A stretch of 64,000 nucleotides of DNA from contig NZ_JAGJCB010000001.1 in NCBI RefSeq assembly GCF_017814435.1, positions 62,001-126,000 of the forward strand, in the 5' to 3' direction. Of this stretch, positions 38,336 through 47,097 are shown piece after piece. This stretch comes from Mariniflexile gromovii. Its GTDB lineage: Bacteria; Bacteroidota; Bacteroidia; Flavobacteriales; Flavobacteriaceae. The notes beneath the pieces are model-generated. The model worked only from the letters and a program-made list of their open reading frames with translations. It did no database searches and was not told the origin of the DNA. Position 1 is the stretch's first letter. Every line of letters begins with the position of its first letter. A program made the translations under genes and the position numbers.

Positions 38336-38441
38336 TTTTTTTGTGCCTTATTGTGAAGTACTAAATCTCGCATTTTTCTGCTCAAATTCACTCAAAAACT
38401 TTCTTTTTATCTGATATTGTCAAATTCATTCTTAATTTTAC

Positions 38442-38511
38442 ATTATCAATTATCAATTATCAATTATCAATTATCAATTATCAATTATCAATTATCAATT
38501 ATCAATTATCA
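38442..38511 (+). repeat. Ten perfect copies of the 7-bp repeat ATTATCA
   Basis: The units are head to tail without a mismatch and end eight bases before the SDR start codon, so they fill the ribosome-binding region and the leader. Four copies of the same unit lie at 55670-55697. The array is of the kind that changes length by slipped-strand mispairing. Confidence 0.92.
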
Positions 38512-38519
38512 ATTGAAAT

Positions 38520-39323
38520 ATGTCTAAAGTTGTATTAATTACAGGAGGGTCTTCTGGGATTGGAAAATCGGTAGGCGAGTACCTTACCGAAAAAGGATTT
38601 AAAGTTTATGGAACAAGCCGAAATCCCGAAAACTATAAAGCCAGTAAGTTTTCTATTTTAAAGTTGGATGTGAAAAACATTGAAACCATACACCAAACTG
38701 TAAAAACAATTATAGATGCTGAAGGTAGGCTAGACGTGGTAATAAACAATGCTGGGGCGGGTATTACGGGAGCTATTGAAGAAATTCCGGAAGCTGAAAT
38801 TAAAGCAAATTTCGATACTAATTTTTTTGGACCTATAAACGTCATTAAAGCTGTGTTGCCACAAATGCGTAAACAACATTCGGGTTTGGTAATTAATATT
38901 ACATCAATTGCAGGTTACATGGGTTTACCTTACCGTGGTATTTATAGTGCTAGTAAAGGTGCTTTAGAATTGGTTACTGAAGCTTTTAGAATGGAAATTA
39001 AGGACTTCAATATAAAAATGACCAATATAGCTCCTGGTGATTTTGCGACCAATATAGCTGCAGGAAGGTACCATGCGCCGCTTCTGGACAATTCGCCCTA
39101 TAAAAAACCGTATGGCGATACTTTAAATTTAATGAATACACATGTTGATAATGGTAGCGACCCCACTATGATGGCACAAGCGGTACTAAAAGTTATTAAT
39201 ACCGAAAACCCAAAAGTGCATTATAAAGTAGGGGAGTTTATGCAGAAATTTTCGATTGTATTGAAACGTATTTTACCAGATAAAGTTTATGAAAAAATGT
39301 TGATGAAGCATTATAAACTATAA
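38520..39323 (+). CDS. SDR-family oxidoreductase
   Basis: 267 residues, a classical short-chain dehydrogenase/reductase. The cofactor motif TGGSSGIG is at residues 8-15, NNAG at 76-79, and the catalytic Ser129, Tyr142 and Lys146 (YSASK) are in place. The Rossmann fold has a basic TSRNP after the second strand, which favours NADP. The substrate cannot be told from sequence. The gene is preceded directly by the 7-bp array, with no Shine-Dalgarno visible other than the repeat itself. It converges with the next gene, with one base between the stops. Confidence 0.87.
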   Translation: MSKVVLITGGSSGIGKSVGEYLTEKGFKVYGTSRNPENYKASKFSILKLDVKNIETIHQTVKTIIDAEGRLDVVINNAGAGITGAIEEIPEAEIKANFDTNFFGPINVIKAVLPQMRKQHSGLVINITSIAGYMGLPYRGIYSASKGALELVTEAFRMEIKDFNIKMTNIAPGDFATNIAAGRYHAPLLDNSPYKKPYGDTLNLMNTHVDNGSDPTMMAQAVLKVINTENPKVHYKVGEFMQKFSIVLKRILPDKVYEKMLMKHYKL

Positions 39324-39324
39324 T

Positions 39325-40749
39325 TTACTTTCTATTAATAGCTCCTAAGAGTTGTTCTTCAAAATTTCCTGAAAAAATATTGGTGTTGCTATAAACTATT
39401 TTTTTGTTTTTATCCAGAACAATGGTTTTGGTCATGGGTTGAATAGCCAAAGCTTCAATAGATTCTTTAGGGTTTTTGAACTGATATTCATCCTTAAATT
39501 TGAACCTGTTTTCTTTAAGGGAAGCTTTAGGTTTGTCTTGTCCAAAATCATCAATATTTATTGCTATAAACTTAACTTCAGGATACTTCTCTTTAAGTTC
39601 ATTAAGTTTATAATGACTTTCTTTAAAGTGATTGTAATATTGGTTGGACCAAAAACAAATGACAGTAGCTGTATTGATTAAGGAGTTAATTTCTAATTCA
39701 GCATTTTTATAATCAATAATTTTAATATTAGGAAAGTTACCGCCTTCTTTTAAATTATTCAAAGATGTAGCAAAACGTTTTATTTCAGTTTTACCTGTTT
39801 CATCGGTACTTATACTTAAATAAGATTTTACAATAGCATCGTTATTTTCAGGGTTGTTGCTTTTTGATAGATAAATTGAAGTAAAGTGATAAAGCAAATC
39901 ATTCTTAATATTTTTATTTTTTATCAAGCTATCTACAATTTTAAGTCTGTCTATGTTATAGCATAAGGAATTTCTTTTAAATTCCTTATCTGTACTATGT
40001 TGTAAGTGGTCTTCTAGCGCAAAGTTATTAACGCTATATCTTAAAAAAGAGTTATAATGGTTGTGTTCTTTAAAAAAATCGTCATCATAATTTATCGATT
40101 TTCTATAATCATAAAAATCCTTTGGGAGTGATTTTACAATGTCGCCCTTATTATTGCCATGATGCACAAAGGGATATACTTCTTTGCTAGAAAAATAACT
40201 GTAATCTATGTTTGCTTTAGCTATTTTGTCAAAAAGAGGAGATGGATTGTATTTAGATCTAAATTTGTTGAGCTTATCTAGTTTAAAAGCTTTTAATGAG
40301 TCAACCCTTCTTTCATAGGTATCTGGTTTTAATTGACAGAATTTAAAAATCTTCTTTTCTTGAATTTCATTTTCAAGAAATTCGTTCATTAAATAATTGT
40401 TTTTTTTATCGCCAATACCTGTAAAAACCAAAGACTCGTCAAATTCAAGCGTATTCAATCTAAAAAGCAAACTATCTTTGGGCTCCAACAAAACCATTTG
40501 GATTTCACCACCGTGGTAAAAAGTGTATAAACCTTCTTTTAAATCGTTAATTTTATATAGAAACCTATTTCTGTTATCTAATTTAATAGTGTCAATGACC
40601 TCATCCGATTTTAAGAGAACAACAAAATCACCATTTGGGTTCATAATTTCACCACCAAAATAGGCATAATTATCTGCTGAATTATTGCCGTCATTTTTGC
40701 AATTAAACAGTGTTAAAATAACCAATAAACCTAAAATGTGTAATTTCAT
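39325..40749 (-). CDS. Thioredoxin-fold lipoprotein without the redox CxxC
   Basis: 474 residues with a lipobox (LTLFNCKND). The N-terminal 110 or so residues form a beta domain like those found ahead of TlpA-like proteins in Bacteroidota (DUF4369-type). A helical middle part follows, then a thioredoxin/TlpA-like domain at about 335-474 (FPNIKIIDYKNAEL, ATVICFWSNQYYNHF, VKFIAINIDD, PMTKTIVLDKNKKIV with the cis-Pro region). Where TlpA has WCxxC this protein has WSNQYY, so disulfide chemistry is unlikely. It may be a binding or scaffold protein in the periplasm or on a membrane face. No operon partner is evident. Confidence 0.72.
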   Translation of the reverse strand: MKLHILGLLVILTLFNCKNDGNNSADNYAYFGGEIMNPNGDFVVLLKSDEVIDTIKLDNRNRFLYKINDLKEGLYTFYHGGEIQMVLLEPKDSLLFRLNTLEFDESLVFTGIGDKKNNYLMNEFLENEIQEKKIFKFCQLKPDTYERRVDSLKAFKLDKLNKFRSKYNPSPLFDKIAKANIDYSYFSSKEVYPFVHHGNNKGDIVKSLPKDFYDYRKSINYDDDFFKEHNHYNSFLRYSVNNFALEDHLQHSTDKEFKRNSLCYNIDRLKIVDSLIKNKNIKNDLLYHFTSIYLSKSNNPENNDAIVKSYLSISTDETGKTEIKRFATSLNNLKEGGNFPNIKIIDYKNAELEINSLINTATVICFWSNQYYNHFKESHYKLNELKEKYPEVKFIAINIDDFGQDKPKASLKENRFKFKDEYQFKNPKESIEALAIQPMTKTIVLDKNKKIVYSNTNIFSGNFEEQLLGAINRK

Positions 40750-41125
40750 TTGAAAATTTTCGTTCGTATTTTAAAAATTGCTGCTTACGCAGAACCTTTC
40801 AATAATTCTATAAAACTTAAAAAAGGTAACTTAAAGTGTATGCAATTTACATATACAAAAATATGCGTTGTATTTATAAACTGCTGTTAACACGCTGTTA
40901 AATGTTACAATGCCTAATTTATTCAAAAATGCACATTTTTTTTAATTTATAGTTTTACTTTTTAAAATTAACCAACTAAGTTTCGACTTACGGTTTGAAT
41001 TTTTTACTTTTGCAGCAAACTTTCAAAAAGAGGGATAATTAAGTAAAAATCTTAATATTATTGAAAGTTCACGAAGGCTTATATGGGCCATTAAAAATAA
41101 TCTGAGTAAATTTAAAATACCCACT
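40750..41125 (+). other. Intergenic region between divergent genes
   Basis: An AT-rich 376 bp holding the promoter candidate of the ABC-F gene at 41005. I found no open frame of note and no clear promoter for the minus-strand lipoprotein. Confidence 0.45.
41005..41012 (+). promoter_or_regulatory. Candidate -7 box of the ABC-F gene
   Basis: TACTTTTG matches TAnnTTTG. The -33 region has TTTCG rather than TTG. The leader would be about 108 nt. Confidence 0.45.
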
Positions 41126-42754
41126 ATGTTATCAGTATCAAACCTTTCGGTTCAATTTGGCAAACGCATACTTTTTGATGAAGTAAGCACCACCTTTAAT
41201 ACAGGGAATTGCTACGGAATTATTGGCGCTAATGGTGCTGGAAAATCTACTTTTTTAAAAATAATATCTGGTAAACAGGATCCCACATCTGGACATGTAC
41301 ATTTAGAGCCAGGTAAACGTATGTCCGTTTTAGAGCAGGACCATAATTTATACGATGCACACACCGTTTTGGAAACTATTTTAATGGGTAACAAGCCATT
41401 ATATAAAATTAAGACCGAAATGGATGCGCTTTATGCGGATTATTCAGATGAAAATGCTGATAGAATAGGAGAGCTTCAAGTACTGTTTGAAGAAATGAAT
41501 GGGTGGAATGCTGATAGTGATGCTGCTGCCATGTTATCTAATTTAGGTATTAAAGAAGAATTCCATTATACTTTGATGGGTGAATTGGATGGAAAACAAA
41601 AAGTACGTGTGCTTTTGGCACAAGCCTTATTTGGAAATCCAGATGTGCTAATTATGGATGAGCCTACCAACGATTTGGATTATGAAACCATCTCTTGGCT
41701 TGAAAACTTTTTAGCTAATTATGAAAACTGTGTAATTGTTGTATCGCATGACCGTCACTTTTTAGATGCCGTTTGTACCCATATTTCAGATATCGATTTC
41801 GGTAAAATTAATCATTACTCTGGAAATTACACTTTTTGGTATGAATCGTCGCAATTAGCTGCACGCCAACATGCACAACAAAACAAAAAAGCTGAAGAGA
41901 AGAAAAAAGAATTGGAAGAGTTTATTCGTCGTTTTTCTGCCAACGTTGCAAAAAGTAAGCAAGCAACCAGTAGAAAGAAAATGATTGAAAAATTGAACAT
42001 TGCAGATATTAGACGTACAAGCAGGAGGTATCCAGCTATTATTTTTGAACGCGATAGAGAAGCTGGTGATCAAATTTTAAATATTCAAGGATTGGCTGCC
42101 TCGAGTGAAGAAGGTGAAGTATTATTTAAAGACATTGATTTAAACTTGGCCAAAGGCGATAAAGTTGTTGTGTTTTCAAAAGATTCAAGAGCCACCACAG
42201 CTTTTTATGAAATATTGAACAATAAAGAAAAAGCGGATGCTGGTAAATTTGATTGGGGAGTTACCACAACACAATCCTATTTACCATTGGATAACAGTGA
42301 ATTTTTCGATAACGATTTAACGTTGGTTGATTGGTTACGCCAATGGGCAACTACCGAAGAAGAGCGTGAAGAGGTAAATATTAGAGGTTTCTTAGGAAAA
42401 ATGATTTTTAGTGGTGAAGAAGCCTTAAAAAAATCGAATGTGCTTTCTGGAGGTGAAAAAGTACGTTGTATGTTGAGCAGAATGATGATGATGAGAGCTA
42501 ATGTCTTGATGTTAGACGAACCAACAAACCACTTAGATTTAGAAAGCATTACGGCGTTTAACAACTCGCTTACCAATTTTAAAGGCACTATGTTGTTTAC
42601 AACGCACGACCACGAATTTGCGCAAACAGTAGCAAATAGGGTAGTTGAATTAACACCAAACGGCATTATCGATAGATATACTACGTTTGATGAATATATG
42701 CAAGACCCAAAAATTAAGGAAATGCGCAATAAAATGTATGCGGTTACCGTATAA
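41126..42754 (+). CDS. ABC-F family ATPase, YbiT-like, with degenerate second nucleotide site
   Basis: 542 residues: two ABC domains joined by a charged linker (about 250-310; AEEKKKELEEFIRRFSANV, then KQATSRKKMIEKL), as in YbiT, a ribosome-associated ABC-F factor. Domain 1 has Walker A GANGAGKS (34-41), a weak signature (GELDGKQKVRVLLAQAL) and Walker B LIMDEPTNDLD. Domain 2 has a full signature (LSGGEKVRCMLSRMMM) and Walker B (MLDEPTNHLDLES), but its Walker A is replaced by FSKDSRATTAFYEIL, with no GKS. So each composite site has one good half. I believe this degeneracy is shared by Bacteroidota homologues. No membrane segments, so not a transporter. Confidence 0.85.
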   Translation: MLSVSNLSVQFGKRILFDEVSTTFNTGNCYGIIGANGAGKSTFLKIISGKQDPTSGHVHLEPGKRMSVLEQDHNLYDAHTVLETILMGNKPLYKIKTEMDALYADYSDENADRIGELQVLFEEMNGWNADSDAAAMLSNLGIKEEFHYTLMGELDGKQKVRVLLAQALFGNPDVLIMDEPTNDLDYETISWLENFLANYENCVIVVSHDRHFLDAVCTHISDIDFGKINHYSGNYTFWYESSQLAARQHAQQNKKAEEKKKELEEFIRRFSANVAKSKQATSRKKMIEKLNIADIRRTSRRYPAIIFERDREAGDQILNIQGLAASSEEGEVLFKDIDLNLAKGDKVVVFSKDSRATTAFYEILNNKEKADAGKFDWGVTTTQSYLPLDNSEFFDNDLTLVDWLRQWATTEEEREEVNIRGFLGKMIFSGEEALKKSNVLSGGEKVRCMLSRMMMMRANVLMLDEPTNHLDLESITAFNNSLTNFKGTMLFTTHDHEFAQTVANRVVELTPNGIIDRYTTFDEYMQDPKIKEMRNKMYAVTV

Positions 42755-42771
42755 AGTATTAATTATAAATA

Positions 42772-42809
42772 AAAAAAGGAGCAATTTTTAATAAAATTGC
42801 TCCTTTTTT
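42772..42809. terminator. Bidirectional terminator
   Basis: AAAAAAGGAGCAATTTT, a 4-nt loop and AAAATTGCTCCTTTTTT: a perfect 17-bp stem with A/T tracts on both sides, between the convergent ABC-F and DUF2007 genes. Confidence 0.9.
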
Positions 42810-42825
42810 ATGGAAGTAGGTTAAA

Positions 42826-43065
42826 TTACGCTTCCAATTCTGAAGTTATATCGTTAACTACTTTTGTAGCTTTTTCAAGTTCATCTTTATGTACATAAAC
42901 TTCCTGAAAATCTGGAGCCAATGTACCACCAAAGCCACCTAAAATAGCAGATTCTGCTTGGTCTTTAACCACCGGGTTAATATCCATGTCATTTAATTCT
43001 ATTGTAATGCGCTTTACAACAGCAAAATTCCCGGTGTATATTTTTATATAATTTGAATCAGACAT
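42826..43065 (-). CDS. DUF2007-family small protein
   Basis: 79 residues. The pattern YIKIYTGNFAVVKRI, ELNDMDINPVVKD, GGFGGTLAPDFQEVYVHK matches the DUF2007 ('putative signal transducing protein') family, an alpha/beta fold related to the PII C-terminal region; its role is not established. The gene stands alone between the shared terminator and pheT. Its promoter box ends five bases upstream of the ATG, which suggests a leaderless or nearly leaderless message. Confidence 0.75.
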   Translation of the reverse strand: MSDSNYIKIYTGNFAVVKRITIELNDMDINPVVKDQAESAILGGFGGTLAPDFQEVYVHKDELEKATKVVNDITSELEA

Positions 43066-43069
43066 AATG

Positions 43070-43099
43070 CAAAATTATAGGTTCAACCTAAAGATACAA
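43070..43099 (-). promoter_or_regulatory. Promoter of the DUF2007 gene, consensus form
   Basis: Read on the minus strand: TTG (43099-43097), 19-nt spacer, TAATTTTG (43077-43070). By the SRP RNA pattern, transcription would begin at about 43064-43065, at the A of the start codon. Confidence 0.7.
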
Positions 43100-43164
43100 A
43101 TTTAAGTTGGAAAGTTTGAAAGTATAAAGTAAAAAGTTAATTTACAACACCTAACACCTAACAC

Positions 43165-45591
43165 TTATCTCAATTCCGCACCCAATTGGTTTTCAAACTG
43201 TGTTTGGAGCGTTTTCATTATTTTATCTATTTGCTTGTCGGTAAGTGTTTTGTTTTCATCTTGTAAAATGAAACTAACGGCATAACTCTTTTTTCCAGCA
43301 GGTAAGTTTTTACCTTGATACACATCAAAAAGGTTTACACTTTTCAATAACTGCTTTTCACTTTGTTTAGCAATTTTTTGAATAGATTCAAAAGTAACTT
43401 TATCATCTAGCAACAAAGCAAAATCACGACGCGCCTCAGGATATTTAGGAATCGCTTTAAATGAAATTTTATTGCGCTTCACAATTTCTAAAATAGCATC
43501 CCAGTAAAAATTTGCATACATGACTTCTTGCGAAATATCAAAATGCTTTAAAATTGGTTTTTTAATCAAACCAAAATCTACCAATGTCATTTTACCTAAA
43601 CCAAAACTCAAACCTTCACTGAACATGTCGTTTTCTATAGGTGATTCGTTAAATCTTGAGATTCCTAAACGTTCTAAGATACTAATAATATTTCCTTTCA
43701 GGAAGAAAAAATTACTTTTTACATTTGGTGTGTTCCAATTCTCAACTGTTTGGTTTCCTGTAACAAATAAAGATAAATGTTTGAACTCTTCATGTTTGTC
43801 GCCATAACCATGGTAGGTTTTTCCAAATTCAAAAAGCTTTAAATCGGAACGTCTTCTATTGATATTAAATGATACAGCTTCCAAACCTGAAAACAACAAC
43901 GATTGTCTCAAAACAGACAAATCGCCACTTAAAGGATTTAGAATTGTTATGTTATGTTCTTCTTTTAATTGGTCGCTTAACGCCGCATAATTAGGCGTCG
44001 TCAATGAATTTGAAAGTATTTCGAAAAAACCTTGAGCAGCTAATTGGTTTCCAACTAAATTCTGGATTTTATGATCTTCAAAACGTGTAGAATTGGAAAT
44101 GGAAGCATTTAACTTTTCGGTAGTTTTAATATTATTATAACCGTAAACGCGTAATATTTCTTCAATAATATCAGCTTCACGGGTTACATCGTTTCTGTAA
44201 GCAGGAACCGTTAATCCCAATCCTGTTTCAGTAACGTTGTTTATTTTAATCTCTAATGATGTTAAAATACGTTTGATAATTTCCTTTGGAATTTCCTCCC
44301 CAATTAATTTCTTAGCATTTTCAAAACTTAAACGTACTTGAAAATCTTCAATTTTATTCGAGTAAATATCCACAATATCACTAGTGATTTCTCCACCAGC
44401 TACTTCCTGAATCAATAATGCGGCACGCTTTAAAGCATATTCTGTAATATTTGGGTCAATACCACGTTCAAATCTAAAAGAAGCATCGGTATTTAAGCCA
44501 TGGCGTTTAGCCGATTTACGAACACTAACAGGGTTAAAATAAGCACTTTCCAAGAAAATACTAGTAGTTTCTTCCGTCACTCCCGAATGTATACCACCAA
44601 AAACACCCGCAATACACATTGGCTTTTCGGCATCACAAATCATTAAATCATCTTCATGCAACTCTCTTACCACACCATCTAATGTGGTGAATTTTGTACC
44701 CGAAGGCAAGGTTTTAACCTCTACTTTGTTGCCTGTAATTTTAGCGGCATCAAAGGCGTGTAGTGGTTGCCCTAAATCGTGCAATACATAATTAGTAGCA
44801 TCTACAATATTGTTAATAGGGTTTAAACCAATGGCCTTTAAGCGGTGTTGTAACCAAGCAGGAGACGGTTTTACCACAATCCCTGAGATGGTAAGTCCGC
44901 AATAACGCGGTGCCAATTCCTTGTTTTTTACGTCCACATCAATACGCAAGGTGCGGCTATCAACATGAAACGCACTTACAGATGGGGTAATAAACTCTAA
45001 ATTGATGTCTTTTTGTACCAAGCCAGCTTTCAAATCGCGGGCAGTTCCTAAATGGCTCATCGCATCGGCACGGTTTGGTGTTAAGCCAATTTCAAAAACC
45101 TGGTCGTTTTCAATATCAAAAATAGTAGCAGCAGCTGTTCCTACTTTAATATTGGTGTCTAAAACCATAATACCATCATGACTTTTCCCTAACCCAAGTT
45201 CGTCTTCGGCGCAAATCATACCGTGGCTTTCTTCACCTCTAATCTTACCCTTTTTAATGGCCCAAGCTTCGCCTGTTTCCGTGTATAAGGTTGTTCCAAT
45301 AGTTGCTACAGGTACTTTTTGCCCAACAGCCACATTTGGTGCGCCACATACAATTTGTAATGGGGCATCTTCACCAATATTTACAGTGGTAATCCTTAAT
45401 TTATCAGCATTTGGGTGTGCTACACAGGTTAAAACCTCACCAACAACAACACCTTCCAATCCACCTTTAACCGATTGATAGACTTCTATACCTTCAACTT
45501 CCAATCCTAAATCGGTAAGTAATTCGCTAGTTTGTTCCGGTGTCCAATCAATCTTAATAAATTGTTTTAACCAGTTGTATGAAATTTTCAT
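43165..45591 (-). CDS. pheT: Phenylalanine--tRNA ligase beta subunit
   Basis: 808 residues, the usual length for bacterial PheT. Domains in order: N-terminal helix (MKISYNWLKQFIKIDWTP), EMAP-type tRNA-binding domain (about 40-150; GVVVGEVLTCVAHPNADKL), B3/B4 editing domain (about 210-380; RYCGLTISGIVV, NNIVDATNYVLHDLGQPLH), B5 domain (about 405-480; PAYRNDVTREADIIEEILR), catalytic-like core (about 490-700) and the C-terminal FDX-ACB anticodon-binding domain (PKYPEARRDFALLLDDKV). It forms the alpha2-beta2 enzyme with PheS, which is not in this window. Monocistronic by appearance. Confidence 0.95.
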   Translation of the reverse strand: MKISYNWLKQFIKIDWTPEQTSELLTDLGLEVEGIEVYQSVKGGLEGVVVGEVLTCVAHPNADKLRITTVNIGEDAPLQIVCGAPNVAVGQKVPVATIGTTLYTETGEAWAIKKGKIRGEESHGMICAEDELGLGKSHDGIMVLDTNIKVGTAAATIFDIENDQVFEIGLTPNRADAMSHLGTARDLKAGLVQKDINLEFITPSVSAFHVDSRTLRIDVDVKNKELAPRYCGLTISGIVVKPSPAWLQHRLKAIGLNPINNIVDATNYVLHDLGQPLHAFDAAKITGNKVEVKTLPSGTKFTTLDGVVRELHEDDLMICDAEKPMCIAGVFGGIHSGVTEETTSIFLESAYFNPVSVRKSAKRHGLNTDASFRFERGIDPNITEYALKRAALLIQEVAGGEITSDIVDIYSNKIEDFQVRLSFENAKKLIGEEIPKEIIKRILTSLEIKINNVTETGLGLTVPAYRNDVTREADIIEEILRVYGYNNIKTTEKLNASISNSTRFEDHKIQNLVGNQLAAQGFFEILSNSLTTPNYAALSDQLKEEHNITILNPLSGDLSVLRQSLLFSGLEAVSFNINRRRSDLKLFEFGKTYHGYGDKHEEFKHLSLFVTGNQTVENWNTPNVKSNFFFLKGNIISILERLGISRFNESPIENDMFSEGLSFGLGKMTLVDFGLIKKPILKHFDISQEVMYANFYWDAILEIVKRNKISFKAIPKYPEARRDFALLLDDKVTFESIQKIAKQSEKQLLKSVNLFDVYQGKNLPAGKKSYAVSFILQDENKTLTDKQIDKIMKTLQTQFENQLGAELR

Positions 45592-45616
45592 AGATTAATT
45601 CCTGTTTTAAAGTGTG

Positions 45617-45624
45617 CAAAAATA
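45617..45624 (-). promoter_or_regulatory. Candidate -7 box of pheT
   Basis: The minus strand reads TATTTTTG, 25 nt before the pheT start. The -33 element is not clear. Confidence 0.4.
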
Positions 45625-45739
45625 CATATTTTATTTCTAAAAAACTTTATAAAGCACGCTTAGAAACACTGACTTTTGAACATATTAATACACAGAAAAA
45701 TTGAAAACATTAACTTATTTTGGGTTTTACCTTTATACT

Positions 45740-45850
45740 GAAACAAGTTCAGGTACCAGAGTCTGGCTTGGAGTCTATCCTGAGCGCATACGAAGGGTTA
45801 CAAGTCCTCGCTCCTGCGTCGCTGTGGGCTTTTCGCTTCAAATGCGACGC
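45740..45850. repeat. Dispersed intergenic repeat fragments
   Basis: Two modules. AAGTTCAGG...TATCCTGAGCGCATACGAAGG resembles the CTGAGCGCAGTCGAAGG-type repeat common between genes in Flavobacteriaceae. CAAGTCCTCG...TGTGGGCTTTTCGC (45801-45836) is a relative of 36121-36155. Confidence 0.5.
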
Positions 45851-46011
45851 ATTCACAATTTCCTTGATTTAAAAATAATATGCATGAATAATCTCTAACG
45901 CAACTATTTGCTGTGAATAATGTTAGGTAGTATGTTTCTAGTTGTTTTGTTTTGTTTTGTTGTTTTCGTAATGAGCAGGATGTTGTTAGTATTGATTTTA
46001 AGATGTATAAA

Positions 46012-46350
46012 TTAATTAAATTTTATTTTTATGCCTAATCGATACTCTATCTTGTCAGTCTTTTTGTTTACTTGTGTCACAATGAAATTTGAGCAATAAT
46101 CGAAAAGTTCGAAATATTTATCAAAATCTCCAACTGAAATTTTATAGGTTACGGTGTGACTTAGTATTATTTCGTTTGCGTCAATTGATATTTTACCAGT
46201 ACCAGAACTTGAGAAACATTTTGCGTAAGACAAAATAGAATTTTTAAACATTGCGTTAGCCAATACAAATTCTTCAAAATTCTCAAAAGTTTTTTTGTTA
46301 CCAAATTTCTTAGAAAACAGCAGAGACTCTCTTGCTTCACGAATTTGCAT
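46012..46350 (-). CDS. Hypothetical protein, possibly a remnant
   Basis: 112 residues from the ATG at 46350; a TTG two codons upstream is also possible. The sequence looks soluble and mixed alpha/beta (ENFEEFVLANAMFKNSILSY, then YAKCFSSSGTGKISID). The stretch LANAMFKNSILSYAKCF recalls helical HEPN-like or abortive-infection-type proteins in which a conserved YxRCF or YxKCF follows a long helix, but the protein is short for that and may be a decayed copy. It sits next to repeat fragments in a poorly conserved stretch. No function is proposed. Confidence 0.4.
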   Translation of the reverse strand: MQIREARESLLFSKKFGNKKTFENFEEFVLANAMFKNSILSYAKCFSSSGTGKISIDANEIILSHTVTYKISVGDFDKYFELFDYCSNFIVTQVNKKTDKIEYRLGIKIKFN

Positions 46351-46492
46351 TATCAAAATTCCCTAAGAACTGAGACATTTAGTTTCACTATCACTAATGG
46401 AAAAACCTGTAGCAAAAAGTTGATTTAAGTTTTCGATGAAAATATCTTTTTTTGGTATAATTTCAATATTATTTTAACAGTCTTGTAATTAC

Positions 46493-46882
46493 CTATTTCA
46501 TAGAATGTAAACCAAACATATTACCTTCAGTATCTGTACCTAAAACAATAAAACCATATTCACCAATAGACATTTTGGGTTTAAATACTTTACCGCCTGC
46601 GGCTTCAATGTTTGCTTCTTCGTGGCAGTCTTCACTATGAAAATATACCAAGGTACTATTGCCACCGGCTTTAAAACCTTCCATTTTTACTAAAGCACCT
46701 CCAGAACCGTAACTGGTCATGTTACTGGGAAAAGTGTACATAATTAAGCCTCCTTCTTCATCAGGTGCTGGAAGTTTTTCTAAAGTGGTTTTAAATACAG
46801 CTTCGTAGAATTTTTTGGATCTGGGCATATTGTCTACATAAATTTCGAACCAAGCAACGGGATTAGAGTGTGGATTTTCCAT
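46493..46882 (-). CDS. VOC (glyoxalase/bleomycin-resistance fold) family protein
   Basis: 129 residues forming one vicinal-oxygen-chelate module: VAWFEIYVDNMPRSKKFYEAV at the start, GALVKMEGFKAGGNSTLVYF in the middle, GGKVFKPKMSIGEYGFIVLG and TEGNMFGLHSMK at the end. Family members bind a metal and act as glyoxalases, dioxygenases or resistance proteins; the substrate cannot be told. It appears monocistronic, with about 215 bp of AT-rich DNA upstream that holds no recognised element. Confidence 0.82.
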   Translation of the reverse strand: MENPHSNPVAWFEIYVDNMPRSKKFYEAVFKTTLEKLPAPDEEGGLIMYTFPSNMTSYGSGGALVKMEGFKAGGNSTLVYFHSEDCHEEANIEAAGGKVFKPKMSIGEYGFIVLGTDTEGNMFGLHSMK

Positions 46883-47097
46883 GATTTTAAGTTTTAAAGT
46901 TTCTTAAAATTAGGAAACAAAAGTGGGATGTAAAAGCAAAGTTTTGAATAAAGCCAATTATTCTGAACTGTATCTTAAGTATTAAAAAGGAATTTTATTG
47001 GAAATTTAAAAATATTTAATCAATATGTATCTAAGAACTGTTTTTTTTACAGGAAATTCAACAGTTTTAGATTAGTGAATTATATATTTTTTATAGG

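Larger units (their letters stand above)
45592..46011. other. Intergenic region with promoter and dispersed repeat
   Basis: It holds the pheT promoter candidate and a patchwork of repeat fragments at about 45740-45850. A frame of 65 codons runs through the repeat and is not believed to be a gene. Confidence 0.45.

Noticed and set aside
38442-38511. Possible CRISPR array
   Set aside because: The units are 7 bp, head to tail and without spacers, so it is a microsatellite.
42277-42729. Antisense open frame of 150 codons
   Set aside because: It is inside the second ATPase domain of the ABC-F gene and has no start signals or protein-like motif order.
45701-45898. 65-codon plus-strand frame
   Set aside because: It runs through dispersed repeat fragments, has no ribosome-binding or promoter support and a random-looking product.
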